Assembly: GCA_039925145.1 (NCBI GenBank)
Contig: JBDSZL010000038.1
Location: 62,001-126,000, forward strand
Reading direction: 5' to 3'
DNA: 64,000 nt
DNA from: JBDSZL01 sp039925145
GTDB taxonomy: Bacteria > Acidobacteriota > Vicinamibacteria > Vicinamibacterales > SCN-69-37
Shown: piece by piece, positions 19,014 through 25,572 of the stretch
Numbering within the stretch: the first letter of the stretch is position 1
How the letters are laid out: each line of letters begins with the position of its first letter
The notes under the pieces: model-generated
What the model saw: the letters and a program-made list of their open reading frames with translations, nothing else
The model's database searches: none
What the model was told of the DNA's origin: nothing
Translations under genes and position numbers: made by a program

Positions 19014-19051
19014 CGGTCTCGTCCGCGTCTAACGCGGGCTACACGCCCACT

Positions 19052-19074
19052 GCAAGGGCCTTGCCGTCTTTTTT
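19052..19074 (+). terminator. Terminator-like hairpin with T-tract, plus strand
   Basis: GCAAGGGCCTTGC (stem 5 bp, loop 3) is followed by CGTCTTTTTT. This reads as an intrinsic terminator on the plus strand, but both flanking genes (pilT, ilvE) are on the minus strand. It could end antisense transcription. On the minus strand it has no downstream T-run. Confidence 0.4.
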
Positions 19075-19158
19075 CCAGGAAAATGGTCTGGAACACCGAT
19101 GGGGCCGTTGTTAGCCGTGTCGCAAGCGTGACGCGGGACGACAAAACCGTTAGCGCTC

Positions 19159-20109
19159 TCAGCCGTGCTTGCCGGTGACGGATGCGATCTCGACAGGCAG
19201 CAGCCAGCTGTGGCGGTCGGGCACAACGCCGTTCACATAGTCGAAGAAGCCCTGCTGCAGAGCGGCCGTGACCGGCCCTCGGCGGCCTTCGCCGATCTGA
19301 ATCCTGTCGACCGACCGGATGGGGGTCACTTCGGCCGCGGTCCCGACGAAGAAGAGCTCGTCCGCGATGTAGAGCATCTCGCGCGGCAGATCCTGCTCGC
19401 GAACGTGATACCCGAGATCATGCGCGATGGTGATGATGCTGTCCCGGGTAATACCCGGGAGAACCGAGGCGGACACGGGCGGCGTATACAACACCTCGTC
19501 GCGCACGACGAAGATGTTCTGGCCGCTGCCTTCGCTCACGTGGCCCTGTGGATCGAGAGCGATGCCCTCACTGTAGCCGTCGACCAGCGCTTCCATCTTG
19601 ATGAGTGCCGAGTTGGCGTAGTTCGCGGCCGACTTGGCCATGGCGGGGAAGGTGTTCGGCGCGCTTCGGGCCCACGAGGACACGCAGACGTCGACTCCAT
19701 GTTCGAGCGCTTCGGGGCCGAGGTACGCACCCCATTCCCAGACGAGAATGACCCCTTCGACCGGGCACGTTTGGGGGTTGACTCCAAGCTCGTGATAGCC
19801 CCGATAGAGCAGCGGCCGGATATAGCAGGCCTCGAGCGCGTTGGCTTGCACGGTGTCGACCACGCCCCGAATGAACGTCTCTTGATCGAGCGAATAGTCC
19901 ATCCGGTAGATCTTCGCCGAGTCGTAGAGGCGTCGGATGTGGGCGTCGAGGCGGAAGAACGCCGACCCTTGCGGTGTCTTGTAGCAGCGCGCGCCTTCGA
20001 AAACCGCCGACCCGTAATGGACCACGTGGGAGGCGACGTGAATGTTGGCGTTCGCCCAATCGACGATCTTGCCATTCATCCACACCTTGCCGGTGCCGCT
20101 GAACGCCAT
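19159..20109 (-). CDS. ilvE: Branched-chain amino acid aminotransferase
   Basis: 316 residues, class IV PLP aminotransferase. The start GTGKVWMNGKIVDWANANIHV and the next YGSAVFEGARCYKT are typical of IlvE, and the PLP lysine lies in the IKMEALVDGYSEGIALD region. VSEGSGQNIFVV and the ITRDSIITIAHDLGY helix follow. It interconverts Val, Leu, Ile and their 2-keto acids. The ATG is preceded by CAGGAG with 4-5 nt spacing, one of the clearer ribosome sites here. The kinase gene upstream ends 61 bp before it and may be co-transcribed. Confidence 0.95.
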   Translation of the reverse strand: MAFSGTGKVWMNGKIVDWANANIHVASHVVHYGSAVFEGARCYKTPQGSAFFRLDAHIRRLYDSAKIYRMDYSLDQETFIRGVVDTVQANALEACYIRPLLYRGYHELGVNPQTCPVEGVILVWEWGAYLGPEALEHGVDVCVSSWARSAPNTFPAMAKSAANYANSALIKMEALVDGYSEGIALDPQGHVSEGSGQNIFVVRDEVLYTPPVSASVLPGITRDSIITIAHDLGYHVREQDLPREMLYIADELFFVGTAAEVTPIRSVDRIQIGEGRRGPVTAALQQGFFDYVNGVVPDRHSWLLPVEIASVTGKHG

Positions 20110-20170
20110 GAAAACTCCTGAGGAAGATACCGCGCCCGGTACGGGGCAGGAACACCCGATCTTACTACGG

Positions 20171-21181
20171 CTATTGACCTTCGCCGCAGAACGGGCAGCG
20201 CGCAGTGCGCGACGGCAGCGGCTTGCGGCAGTGCCAGCAGAAGCGGTTGGCGACGACGTCAGGTGTGCGGGCGGGCGTCGACACCGCGCGCGCCTGAGGC
20301 GTTGGAGTGGCCGCGGAGGGACCCCCGCGCGGTCCGCTGGTCGAGCCTCCCGCTCCAGAGGCCGCGGCGACGCGACGGACCAGGGTCTGTCGCGCGCGCA
20401 GGATGTCCGTCAACATGTCTTCGGCCCGCTGATAGCGGGCCGAGACGTCAGGCTGAATCGCTCGCATCACGACGTCGTCGATGGCGGCCGGCACAGCGGC
20501 GTTCTTGAGCCGCGTGGATGACACGAAGTCTCCACGCCTGATGCGGTCCAGATCGGCGGGCGACGGGGTGTCGTACGGCAGAACGCCCGTGAGCATCTGA
20601 TACATCGTGATGCCGAGCGAGTACAGATCCGAAGCGAAGACGGCGCGTCCCTCGAACTGCTCCGGCGCCATGTACGGCGGACTCCCGATGACGGTGGTGC
20701 CGTGAGCCGCGATTTCGAGGAACCGTGACGTGCCGAAGTCGCCAACCTTCAGCAACCCGCGTTCGGTCACGAACACATTGGCGGGCCGCAGATCCCGGTG
20801 AATCACGCCCTGCCGGTGAGCATGCTCCACGGCGTTGGCGATCTGACACGTGTAGTCGAGCGCCAGGTGCACGTCGAGCGCGCCTCGGTCGCTGATGATC
20901 GTCTCGAGTGTCTCGCCAGGAACGTACTCCATGACGATGAAGAAGATGCCGTCCTGCTTCTCCGCGGTGCTGATGGCCACGATGTTCGGGTGATTCAGCG
21001 ATGCCAGCAGCCGTGGCTCGCGCAGCAGTTCGCCGAAGTCGAGATTCTGTTTGTGAGGAACTTTGATGGCGACGCGTTTGTCGATCCACGTGTCTTCCGC
21101 CAGATAGACCGTGCCGAAGCCTCCGCTGCCGAGCGGCTCGAGCATCCGGTACTTGCCAAGCGTCTGTCCGCGGAACACCAT
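20171..21181 (-). CDS. Serine/threonine protein kinase with C-terminal zinc ribbon
   Basis: 336 residues from ATG 21181. The Hanks-type kinase domain is complete: glycine loop LGSGGFGTV (about 18-25), VAIK Lys40, HRDLRPAN (128-135), DFG (148-150) and the APE helix (172-174). After a linker rich in Gly, Ser and Pro, the last 25 residues hold two CxxC pairs (Cys315/318 and Cys329/332), a zinc ribbon. There is no transmembrane segment, so it is probably cytosolic. Substrates are unknown. It shares a 24-bp divergent gap with rsmE; no Shine-Dalgarno precedes the ATG, and a TATACT box lies 10 nt upstream. Confidence 0.9.
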   Translation of the reverse strand: MVFRGQTLGKYRMLEPLGSGGFGTVYLAEDTWIDKRVAIKVPHKQNLDFGELLREPRLLASLNHPNIVAISTAEKQDGIFFIVMEYVPGETLETIISDRGALDVHLALDYTCQIANAVEHAHRQGVIHRDLRPANVFVTERGLLKVGDFGTSRFLEIAAHGTTVIGSPPYMAPEQFEGRAVFASDLYSLGITMYQMLTGVLPYDTPSPADLDRIRRGDFVSSTRLKNAAVPAAIDDVVMRAIQPDVSARYQRAEDMLTDILRARQTLVRRVAAASGAGGSTSGPRGGPSAATPTPQARAVSTPARTPDVVANRFCWHCRKPLPSRTARCPFCGEGQ

Positions 21182-21191
21182 TGCCGGGGAG

Positions 21192-21199
21192 AGTATAAC
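21192..21199. promoter_or_regulatory. Symmetric bidirectional -10 between kinase and rsmE
   Basis: Plus strand TATAAC (21194-21199) lies 6 nt before the rsmE ATG; minus strand TATACT (21197-21192) lies 10 nt before the kinase ATG. They share the TATA core and each matches the -10 consensus at 5 of 6 positions. The whole intergenic gap is 24 bp, so both transcripts would be leaderless or nearly so. No strong -35 is visible on either side. Confidence 0.55.
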
Positions 21200-21205
21200 G
21201 TCCCG

Positions 21206-21922
21206 ATGCACCGTTGCTACGCGCCGCATGCCGCGCGCCCGTCGATCGTGCTCTCCGACGACGAAGCCCATCACGTGACGCGCGTGCTCCGGCTCGGCGT
21301 CGGAGCGGAAGTGGCGGTCTTTGACGGCCGCGGCGGAGAATGGCTTGGACGCATCGCCGACAGCACCCGTTCGCTCACGCGCGTCGAGCTTGTCGAGGCC
21401 CGCGTTCCGGTCGTCGAGCCGGCCGTTTCGGTGACAGTCGCAATCAGTCTGCTCAAAGCCGACGGCATGAACAACGTCATCCGTGACGTCACGATGCTCG
21501 GCGCCGCCGCGATTGTGCCGCTTGTCTCCGCGCACGTGGCCGGACCCGACCCCGGTCGCCGCACGCAAACGGTCGAACGCTGGGCCCGCGTCGCGGTGGC
21601 CTCATCGAAACAGTGCGGGCGCGCCGTCGTCCCGGACATTCGCCCGCTGGCGACGCTGGAGGCGGTGCTTGCGGCCGAAACGGGCACGCGAGTCTGTTGT
21701 GTCGAACCCAGCTTGTCCACCGGTGCATCGGTCGGCGTCGGCCCACGTCCGACCAGCGCGCTGGTCTGCGTGGGGCCCGAAGGCGGGTGGTCGGACGAGG
21801 AACTCGCGTGCGCCCACAGGTACGAGGCGCGGTTGTTGGCGCTCGGGCCCAGAACGCTGCGTGCGGAAGCAGCGCCGACGGTCGCCCTCAGCGTGCTGTG
21901 GACGTGCTGGGGCTGGAGCTGA
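21206..21922 (+). CDS. rsmE: 16S rRNA (uracil1498-N3)-methyltransferase
   Basis: 238 residues from ATG 21206. SPOUT-class motifs are present: LLKADGMNNVIRDVTMLGAA, CVGPEGGWSDEEL (the SAM knot loop) and LLALGPRTLRAEAAPTVAL. It methylates U1498 of 16S rRNA in assembled 30S subunits. In many bacteria rsmE follows dnaJ-prmA on the same strand; here it is next to prmA but inverted, and the two coding regions overlap tail to tail by 35 bp. The start is set by a TATAAC box 6 nt upstream and by the N-terminus MHRCYAP. Confidence 0.93.
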   Translation: MHRCYAPHAARPSIVLSDDEAHHVTRVLRLGVGAEVAVFDGRGGEWLGRIADSTRSLTRVELVEARVPVVEPAVSVTVAISLLKADGMNNVIRDVTMLGAAAIVPLVSAHVAGPDPGRRTQTVERWARVAVASSKQCGRAVVPDIRPLATLEAVLAAETGTRVCCVEPSLSTGASVGVGPRPTSALVCVGPEGGWSDEELACAHRYEARLLALGPRTLRAEAAPTVALSVLWTCWGWS

Positions 21923-22826
21923 TCACGCGACGCAAGGCCACGGCAACCCACGAGTCTTCGGTCGCTTCGGACTCGATCACGCTGCCGGCCGATTGGAGTG
22001 ACGCGAAGACCGAGGGCGCCTCGTCGGCTTGAAATCCGCTGGCAATGAGCACGCCGCCATCGGCCAGCGTGGCGATCAGCAGCGAGGCCAGCCTTATCAG
22101 TACGCCTCCTGTGAGATTGGCGAGCAGGAGATCGAACCGGCCAGCCAGCCCGGCCGCGGATCGCGCGATATCGGCGACTTCGAGCATGACGTCGCCCGTG
22201 GCGTGATTACGCGCGATGTTCTCGCGCGCCGACGTGACCGCGTCCGGATCGTAGTCGAGCGCCAGCACGGTGTGAGCGCCAAGGCGCCACGCGGCCATTG
22301 CCAGCACGCCCGATCCGGTGCCGACGTCGATCACGGACCGGCCCTGCAGGTTCTGCTGCTGCAGCAGCTGCAAGCAAAGACGGGTCGACTGGTGGTGGCC
22401 GGTCCCGAAACCCATCGACGGCTGAATGGCGATGACGATGGGCAGCAGGCTACCTGCTCGGTGGATCACGCTCTCGGCTGCCGATTCGATGGCGCGTTGC
22501 TGAGCGGCCGTGATCGTCCACGGGGGAGCGACAGTAATGCGGCCCACGGTAATCGGCTGCAAGGCCGCCTGACTGCGTTCGGCCCACGACTCGTCTGAAA
22601 CAGCCACCGCCGCCGTCGTCGCTCCAGGGACACCGGCGTCGACGAGCGCCCTTGCACGCTCCCGGTCCGCATCGGACGAGAAGAAGAGGCGGAGCCCGTC
22701 CTCTCGTTCCTCGAGGGCGGTTGGAGACGACTCGTCGATGGTGGCGAGCAGCAGGTCTACCGTCTCAGGTTGCCCAGGACCCGACCAGTGGACGTCGAGT
22801 GCCGGATAGTACCGCGGGCTCGTCAC
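21888..22826 (-). CDS. prmA: Ribosomal protein L11 methyltransferase
   Basis: 312 residues from GTG 22826, which overlaps the dnaJ stop by 3 bp. The Rossmann methyltransferase core has the PrmA signature GFGTGHHQSTR and the SAM motif VIDVGTGSGVLAMAAWRLG, then LLLANLTGGVL (the NPPY-like catalytic region). It trimethylates ribosomal protein L11. It is the last gene of the hrcA operon; its final 35 bp are antisense to the end of rsmE. Confidence 0.92.
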   Translation of the reverse strand: MTSPRYYPALDVHWSGPGQPETVDLLLATIDESSPTALEEREDGLRLFFSSDADRERARALVDAGVPGATTAAVAVSDESWAERSQAALQPITVGRITVAPPWTITAAQQRAIESAAESVIHRAGSLLPIVIAIQPSMGFGTGHHQSTRLCLQLLQQQNLQGRSVIDVGTGSGVLAMAAWRLGAHTVLALDYDPDAVTSARENIARNHATGDVMLEVADIARSAAGLAGRFDLLLANLTGGVLIRLASLLIATLADGGVLIASGFQADEAPSVFASLQSAGSVIESEATEDSWVAVALRRVISSSPSTSTAR

Positions 22827-23950
22827 CCGAACAGGTCCTTGACCTTCTCGAAGAAGGGCTTCTCGCGATCCGCGTCTGGCGCGAGCGGCTCGATCGTGTC
22901 GACGGTGATGGTTTTGCCGAGCTGCTCGACCAGCTTCTTCTGGTCCTTCGCGAGCTTCTTCGGCACGTCCACGACGAGACGCACGTGAAAGCTGCCGTGT
23001 CCACGTCCCGTGACCGAGGGCATGCCCTTGCCGCGATATGTCTTCACCGTGCCGCTGGGCGTGCCTTCCTCGACCTTGACGGACTGCGGTCCGCCCGGCG
23101 TGTCGACGCTGAAGTGGCCGCCGAGCGCCATCAGATGAAACGGGACTGGCACCTCGACGAACAGGTCGTCCTCTTCGCGGCGGAAGACCGCATGCTGACG
23201 AACGTGCACCACGACATAGAGGTCGCCCGTGGGACCGCCGAGAGCGCCATGTTCGCCTTCGCCGTGCAGCCGAAGGCGCTGCCCATCGGCAATGCCGGCC
23301 GGGATACGAACGGTAACGCGGCGCTCCTTCGTCGTGCGGCCGGTGCCGCGGCACGCCGGGCACGGATTGCGAACAATTTGACCCGCCCCACCGCACTGTC
23401 CGCAGGGCCGGGAGACGATGAGGAACCCCTGTTGAAAGCGCAGCTGTCCCGTGCCGCGACACTGGGGGCACGTCTCGACAGCGGAGCCTGGCGCGGCGCG
23501 CGTGCCCTTGCACGTCTCGCAGTTCTCCTCGCGCGGAATCTGAATCGTGGTCTCGGTGCCCGCGTACGAATCCTCGAACGAGATCTCGAGATCGAACCGC
23601 AGGTCCGAACCACGGCTGGGCCCCTGCCGGGTCTTGCCGCCAAAGCCGAAGAAATCGCCCAGGATGTCCGAGAAATCCGAGAAGATGTCGGGGTTGGCGC
23701 CCGGTCCCCCCTGGCCGCTTGCGCCGGTCACGGCCGCATGGCCAAAGCGATCGTACCGCGAACGTTTGTCGGCGTCGGCCAGCACGGCGTAAGCTTCGGC
23801 GGCTTCCTTGAAGCGCTCTTCGGCGGAATGATCGCCCGGGTTGCGGTCGGGGTGATATTTCAGCGCGAGCTTGCGGTAGGCGCTCTTGATTTCCTGGTCG
23901 CCGGCCGTACGCTCCACGCCCAGTATTTCGTAGTAGTCGCGTCGGCTCAC
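22823..23950 (-). CDS. dnaJ: Chaperone protein DnaJ
   Basis: 375 residues from GTG 23950, overlapping the grpE stop by 3 bp. Order: J domain (RRDYYEILGV, HPD in KYHPDRN), a Gly/Phe-rich region (SDFSDILGDFFGFGG), the cysteine-rich zinc domain with four CxxCxGxG-type repeats (CETCKGTRA, CPQCRGTG, CGQCGGAG, CPACRGTG), and the C-terminal substrate-binding domain. It stimulates DnaK ATPase and hands over clients. dnaK itself is not in this operon. Confidence 0.96.
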   Translation of the reverse strand: MSRRDYYEILGVERTAGDQEIKSAYRKLALKYHPDRNPGDHSAEERFKEAAEAYAVLADADKRSRYDRFGHAAVTGASGQGGPGANPDIFSDFSDILGDFFGFGGKTRQGPSRGSDLRFDLEISFEDSYAGTETTIQIPREENCETCKGTRAAPGSAVETCPQCRGTGQLRFQQGFLIVSRPCGQCGGAGQIVRNPCPACRGTGRTTKERRVTVRIPAGIADGQRLRLHGEGEHGALGGPTGDLYVVVHVRQHAVFRREEDDLFVEVPVPFHLMALGGHFSVDTPGGPQSVKVEEGTPSGTVKTYRGKGMPSVTGRGHGSFHVRLVVDVPKKLAKDQKKLVEQLGKTITVDTIEPLAPDADREKPFFEKVKDLFG

Positions 23951-24453
23951 GCCTTGGCCACCTTCACCGTCGCTGGCCGAATCAGCCGCTGCCCGATGCG
24001 ATATCCTCGCCGCACTTCGACCGTAATCTCGCCTTCGCGATGGCCATCGATGGGGTCGTTGGCGATGGCTTCGTGCCACTGCGGATCGAAGTCCTGCCCG
24101 AGGACCTCGAGCGTCTCGACGCCGCGACGCTTGAGCACCTCGGCGATCTGTCGGCGGATCAGCTCGACGCCCTGGCGGTAGGTGGCCACCTGCTCGGCGC
24201 CCGCTTTCGGGTCGACTGGTACGGCGAGCGCTCGTTCCAGATCGTCGACGACTGGCAGCAGGTCGCGGATGAGGTCGACGGCGGCATACTCGGCCTGCTC
24301 GCGCCGTTCGCGGTCGGTCCGCTTCCGGTAGTTGTCGAATTCAGCGGTCAGGCGGAGCAACCGGTCGTAGAGCTCGTCGCGCTCCTGGCGCAACCCCTCG
24401 TCCGATGCTCCCGACTCGCCAGGAGCCTGTCTGGTGGTGTCTTCCGTGGACAT
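23947..24453 (-). CDS. grpE: Nucleotide exchange factor GrpE
   Basis: 168 residues. A long N-terminal helix (ERDELYDRLLRLTAEFDNYRKR) is followed by RDLLPVVDDLERAL and the C-terminal beta domain (GYRIGQRLIRPATVKVAKA). It releases ADP from DnaK. The ATG follows hrcA by 9 bp. It probably is heat induced through the HrcA/CIRCE control upstream of hrcA. Confidence 0.95.
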   Translation of the reverse strand: MSTEDTTRQAPGESGASDEGLRQERDELYDRLLRLTAEFDNYRKRTDRERREQAEYAAVDLIRDLLPVVDDLERALAVPVDPKAGAEQVATYRQGVELIRRQIAEVLKRRGVETLEVLGQDFDPQWHEAIANDPIDGHREGEITVEVRRGYRIGQRLIRPATVKVAKA

Positions 24454-24462
24454 AATGCGTGG

Positions 24463-25497
24463 CTACTGACCTTCGAGCAGGCGCGAGACGGCCCGCGAGA
24501 CGCCATCGACCACCGAGATCGCCCGCTGATACCGCATGCGGGTCGGACCGATGACGCCGACGGAGCCCGTGCGATCGCCATTCTGAAACGTGGAGATCAC
24601 CAGGCTGAATGGGTGAAGATCGGGCGAGATGTTCTCGGACCCAATCACGACGGTGAGTCCGCCGGCTTCGATCGATCGCGACAGCAGCTCCACCAGTTGA
24701 TGCTTCTCTTCGATCATGCGAAACAGGACGCGCAGCGTCTCCATGGCGCGCTGACGGTCGAGCGGTTCACCGGCCATCCCGTCGATCAGGAACGAGGCGC
24801 CCTGCAGGTGCAGAGTCTCCACCGGCTGCATTTCGGCCAGCCCGCTGCCAGCGAGCTTCAGGGCTCGTGACATCAGGGCATCATAGAGCAGGCGTTCCTC
24901 ACGCATGCGCTCCACGATCGCCTGCCGCGCTTCGTCGAGGGTCATACCCGTCAGTTCGCTGTTGATGTAGTTGGCCGCTTCGGTCAATGCGGCCGAGTCG
25001 TAGCGCTCGTCCGTGTCGATGACGCGATGCGAAATCTGGCCGCCGGCCGCCACCACGATCACCAGAACGCGAGTGCCTTCGAGGTTGACGAAATCGATGT
25101 GCTGCAGCCGAACGCTCGTGTTAGCCGGAGCGACCGCAAAACCGATTTGCTGCGATGCCTGTGACAACTCGTGCGACGCGTGCTCGAGCAGGTCGCCCAC
25201 CGTGCCGGCGCGCTGCAGGCGGGCCTGAAAATCAGGTGAGGTGGTGGACCGCCGGCGGGTGCCGAGCAACACATCGACGTACCGCCGGTACCCGGAGTCG
25301 GTCGGCACCCGGCCCGCCGACGTGTGGGGCTGACGCACCAGCCCCTGCTCTTCGAGCCGCGCCAGGATGTTGCGCACCGTGGCCGATGACAGGCCGAGAG
25401 CGCTGTGTTCAGCGAGCCAGGACGACGAAACCGGTTCGCCCTGATCGATGTATTCCGCGACGAGGCTGGCGAGAATACGGCGTTGGCGGTCGGTCAT
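24463..25497 (-). CDS. hrcA: Heat-inducible transcription repressor HrcA
   Basis: 344 residues, the usual length. The N-terminal winged helix starts TDRQRRILASLVAEYIDQGEP and contains SSATVRNILARLEEQGLV and HTSAGRVPTDSGYR. The GAF-like dimerisation domain and the IGSENISPDL stretch follow. HrcA binds CIRCE and represses chaperone operons until heat titrates GroEL. A CIRCE lies 5 bp upstream, so this operon is autoregulated. Only a weak Shine-Dalgarno precedes the ATG. Confidence 0.97.
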   Translation of the reverse strand: MTDRQRRILASLVAEYIDQGEPVSSSWLAEHSALGLSSATVRNILARLEEQGLVRQPHTSAGRVPTDSGYRRYVDVLLGTRRRSTTSPDFQARLQRAGTVGDLLEHASHELSQASQQIGFAVAPANTSVRLQHIDFVNLEGTRVLVIVVAAGGQISHRVIDTDERYDSAALTEAANYINSELTGMTLDEARQAIVERMREERLLYDALMSRALKLAGSGLAEMQPVETLHLQGASFLIDGMAGEPLDRQRAMETLRVLFRMIEEKHQLVELLSRSIEAGGLTVVIGSENISPDLHPFSLVISTFQNGDRTGSVGVIGPTRMRYQRAISVVDGVSRAVSRLLEGQ

Positions 25498-25501
25498 GAT
25501 C

Positions 25502-25528
25502 TTAGCAGTCTCTTTCTGAGAGTGCTAA
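25502..25528 (-). promoter_or_regulatory. CIRCE operator of the hrcA operon
   Basis: Read on the plus strand: TTAGCAGTC, 9 nt, GAGTGCTAA, against the consensus TTAGCACTC-N9-GAGTGCTAA. One arm is perfect and the other has one mismatch. The element lies 5-31 bp before the hrcA ATG and just downstream of the -10, where a bound repressor would block transcription. Confidence 0.95.
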
Positions 25529-25531
25529 GGA

Positions 25532-25540
25532 AGTATAGCA
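25532..25540 (-). promoter_or_regulatory. Extended -10 promoter of hrcA
   Basis: On the minus strand TGC-TATACT: TATACT matches 5 of 6 and TGN gives an extended -10. No -35 is recognisable at 16-18 bp. The predicted start falls inside the CIRCE, the classical arrangement. Confidence 0.7.
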
Positions 25541-25572
25541 AACACGGGCGGCGTCCACGGCGGCCCCCACGA

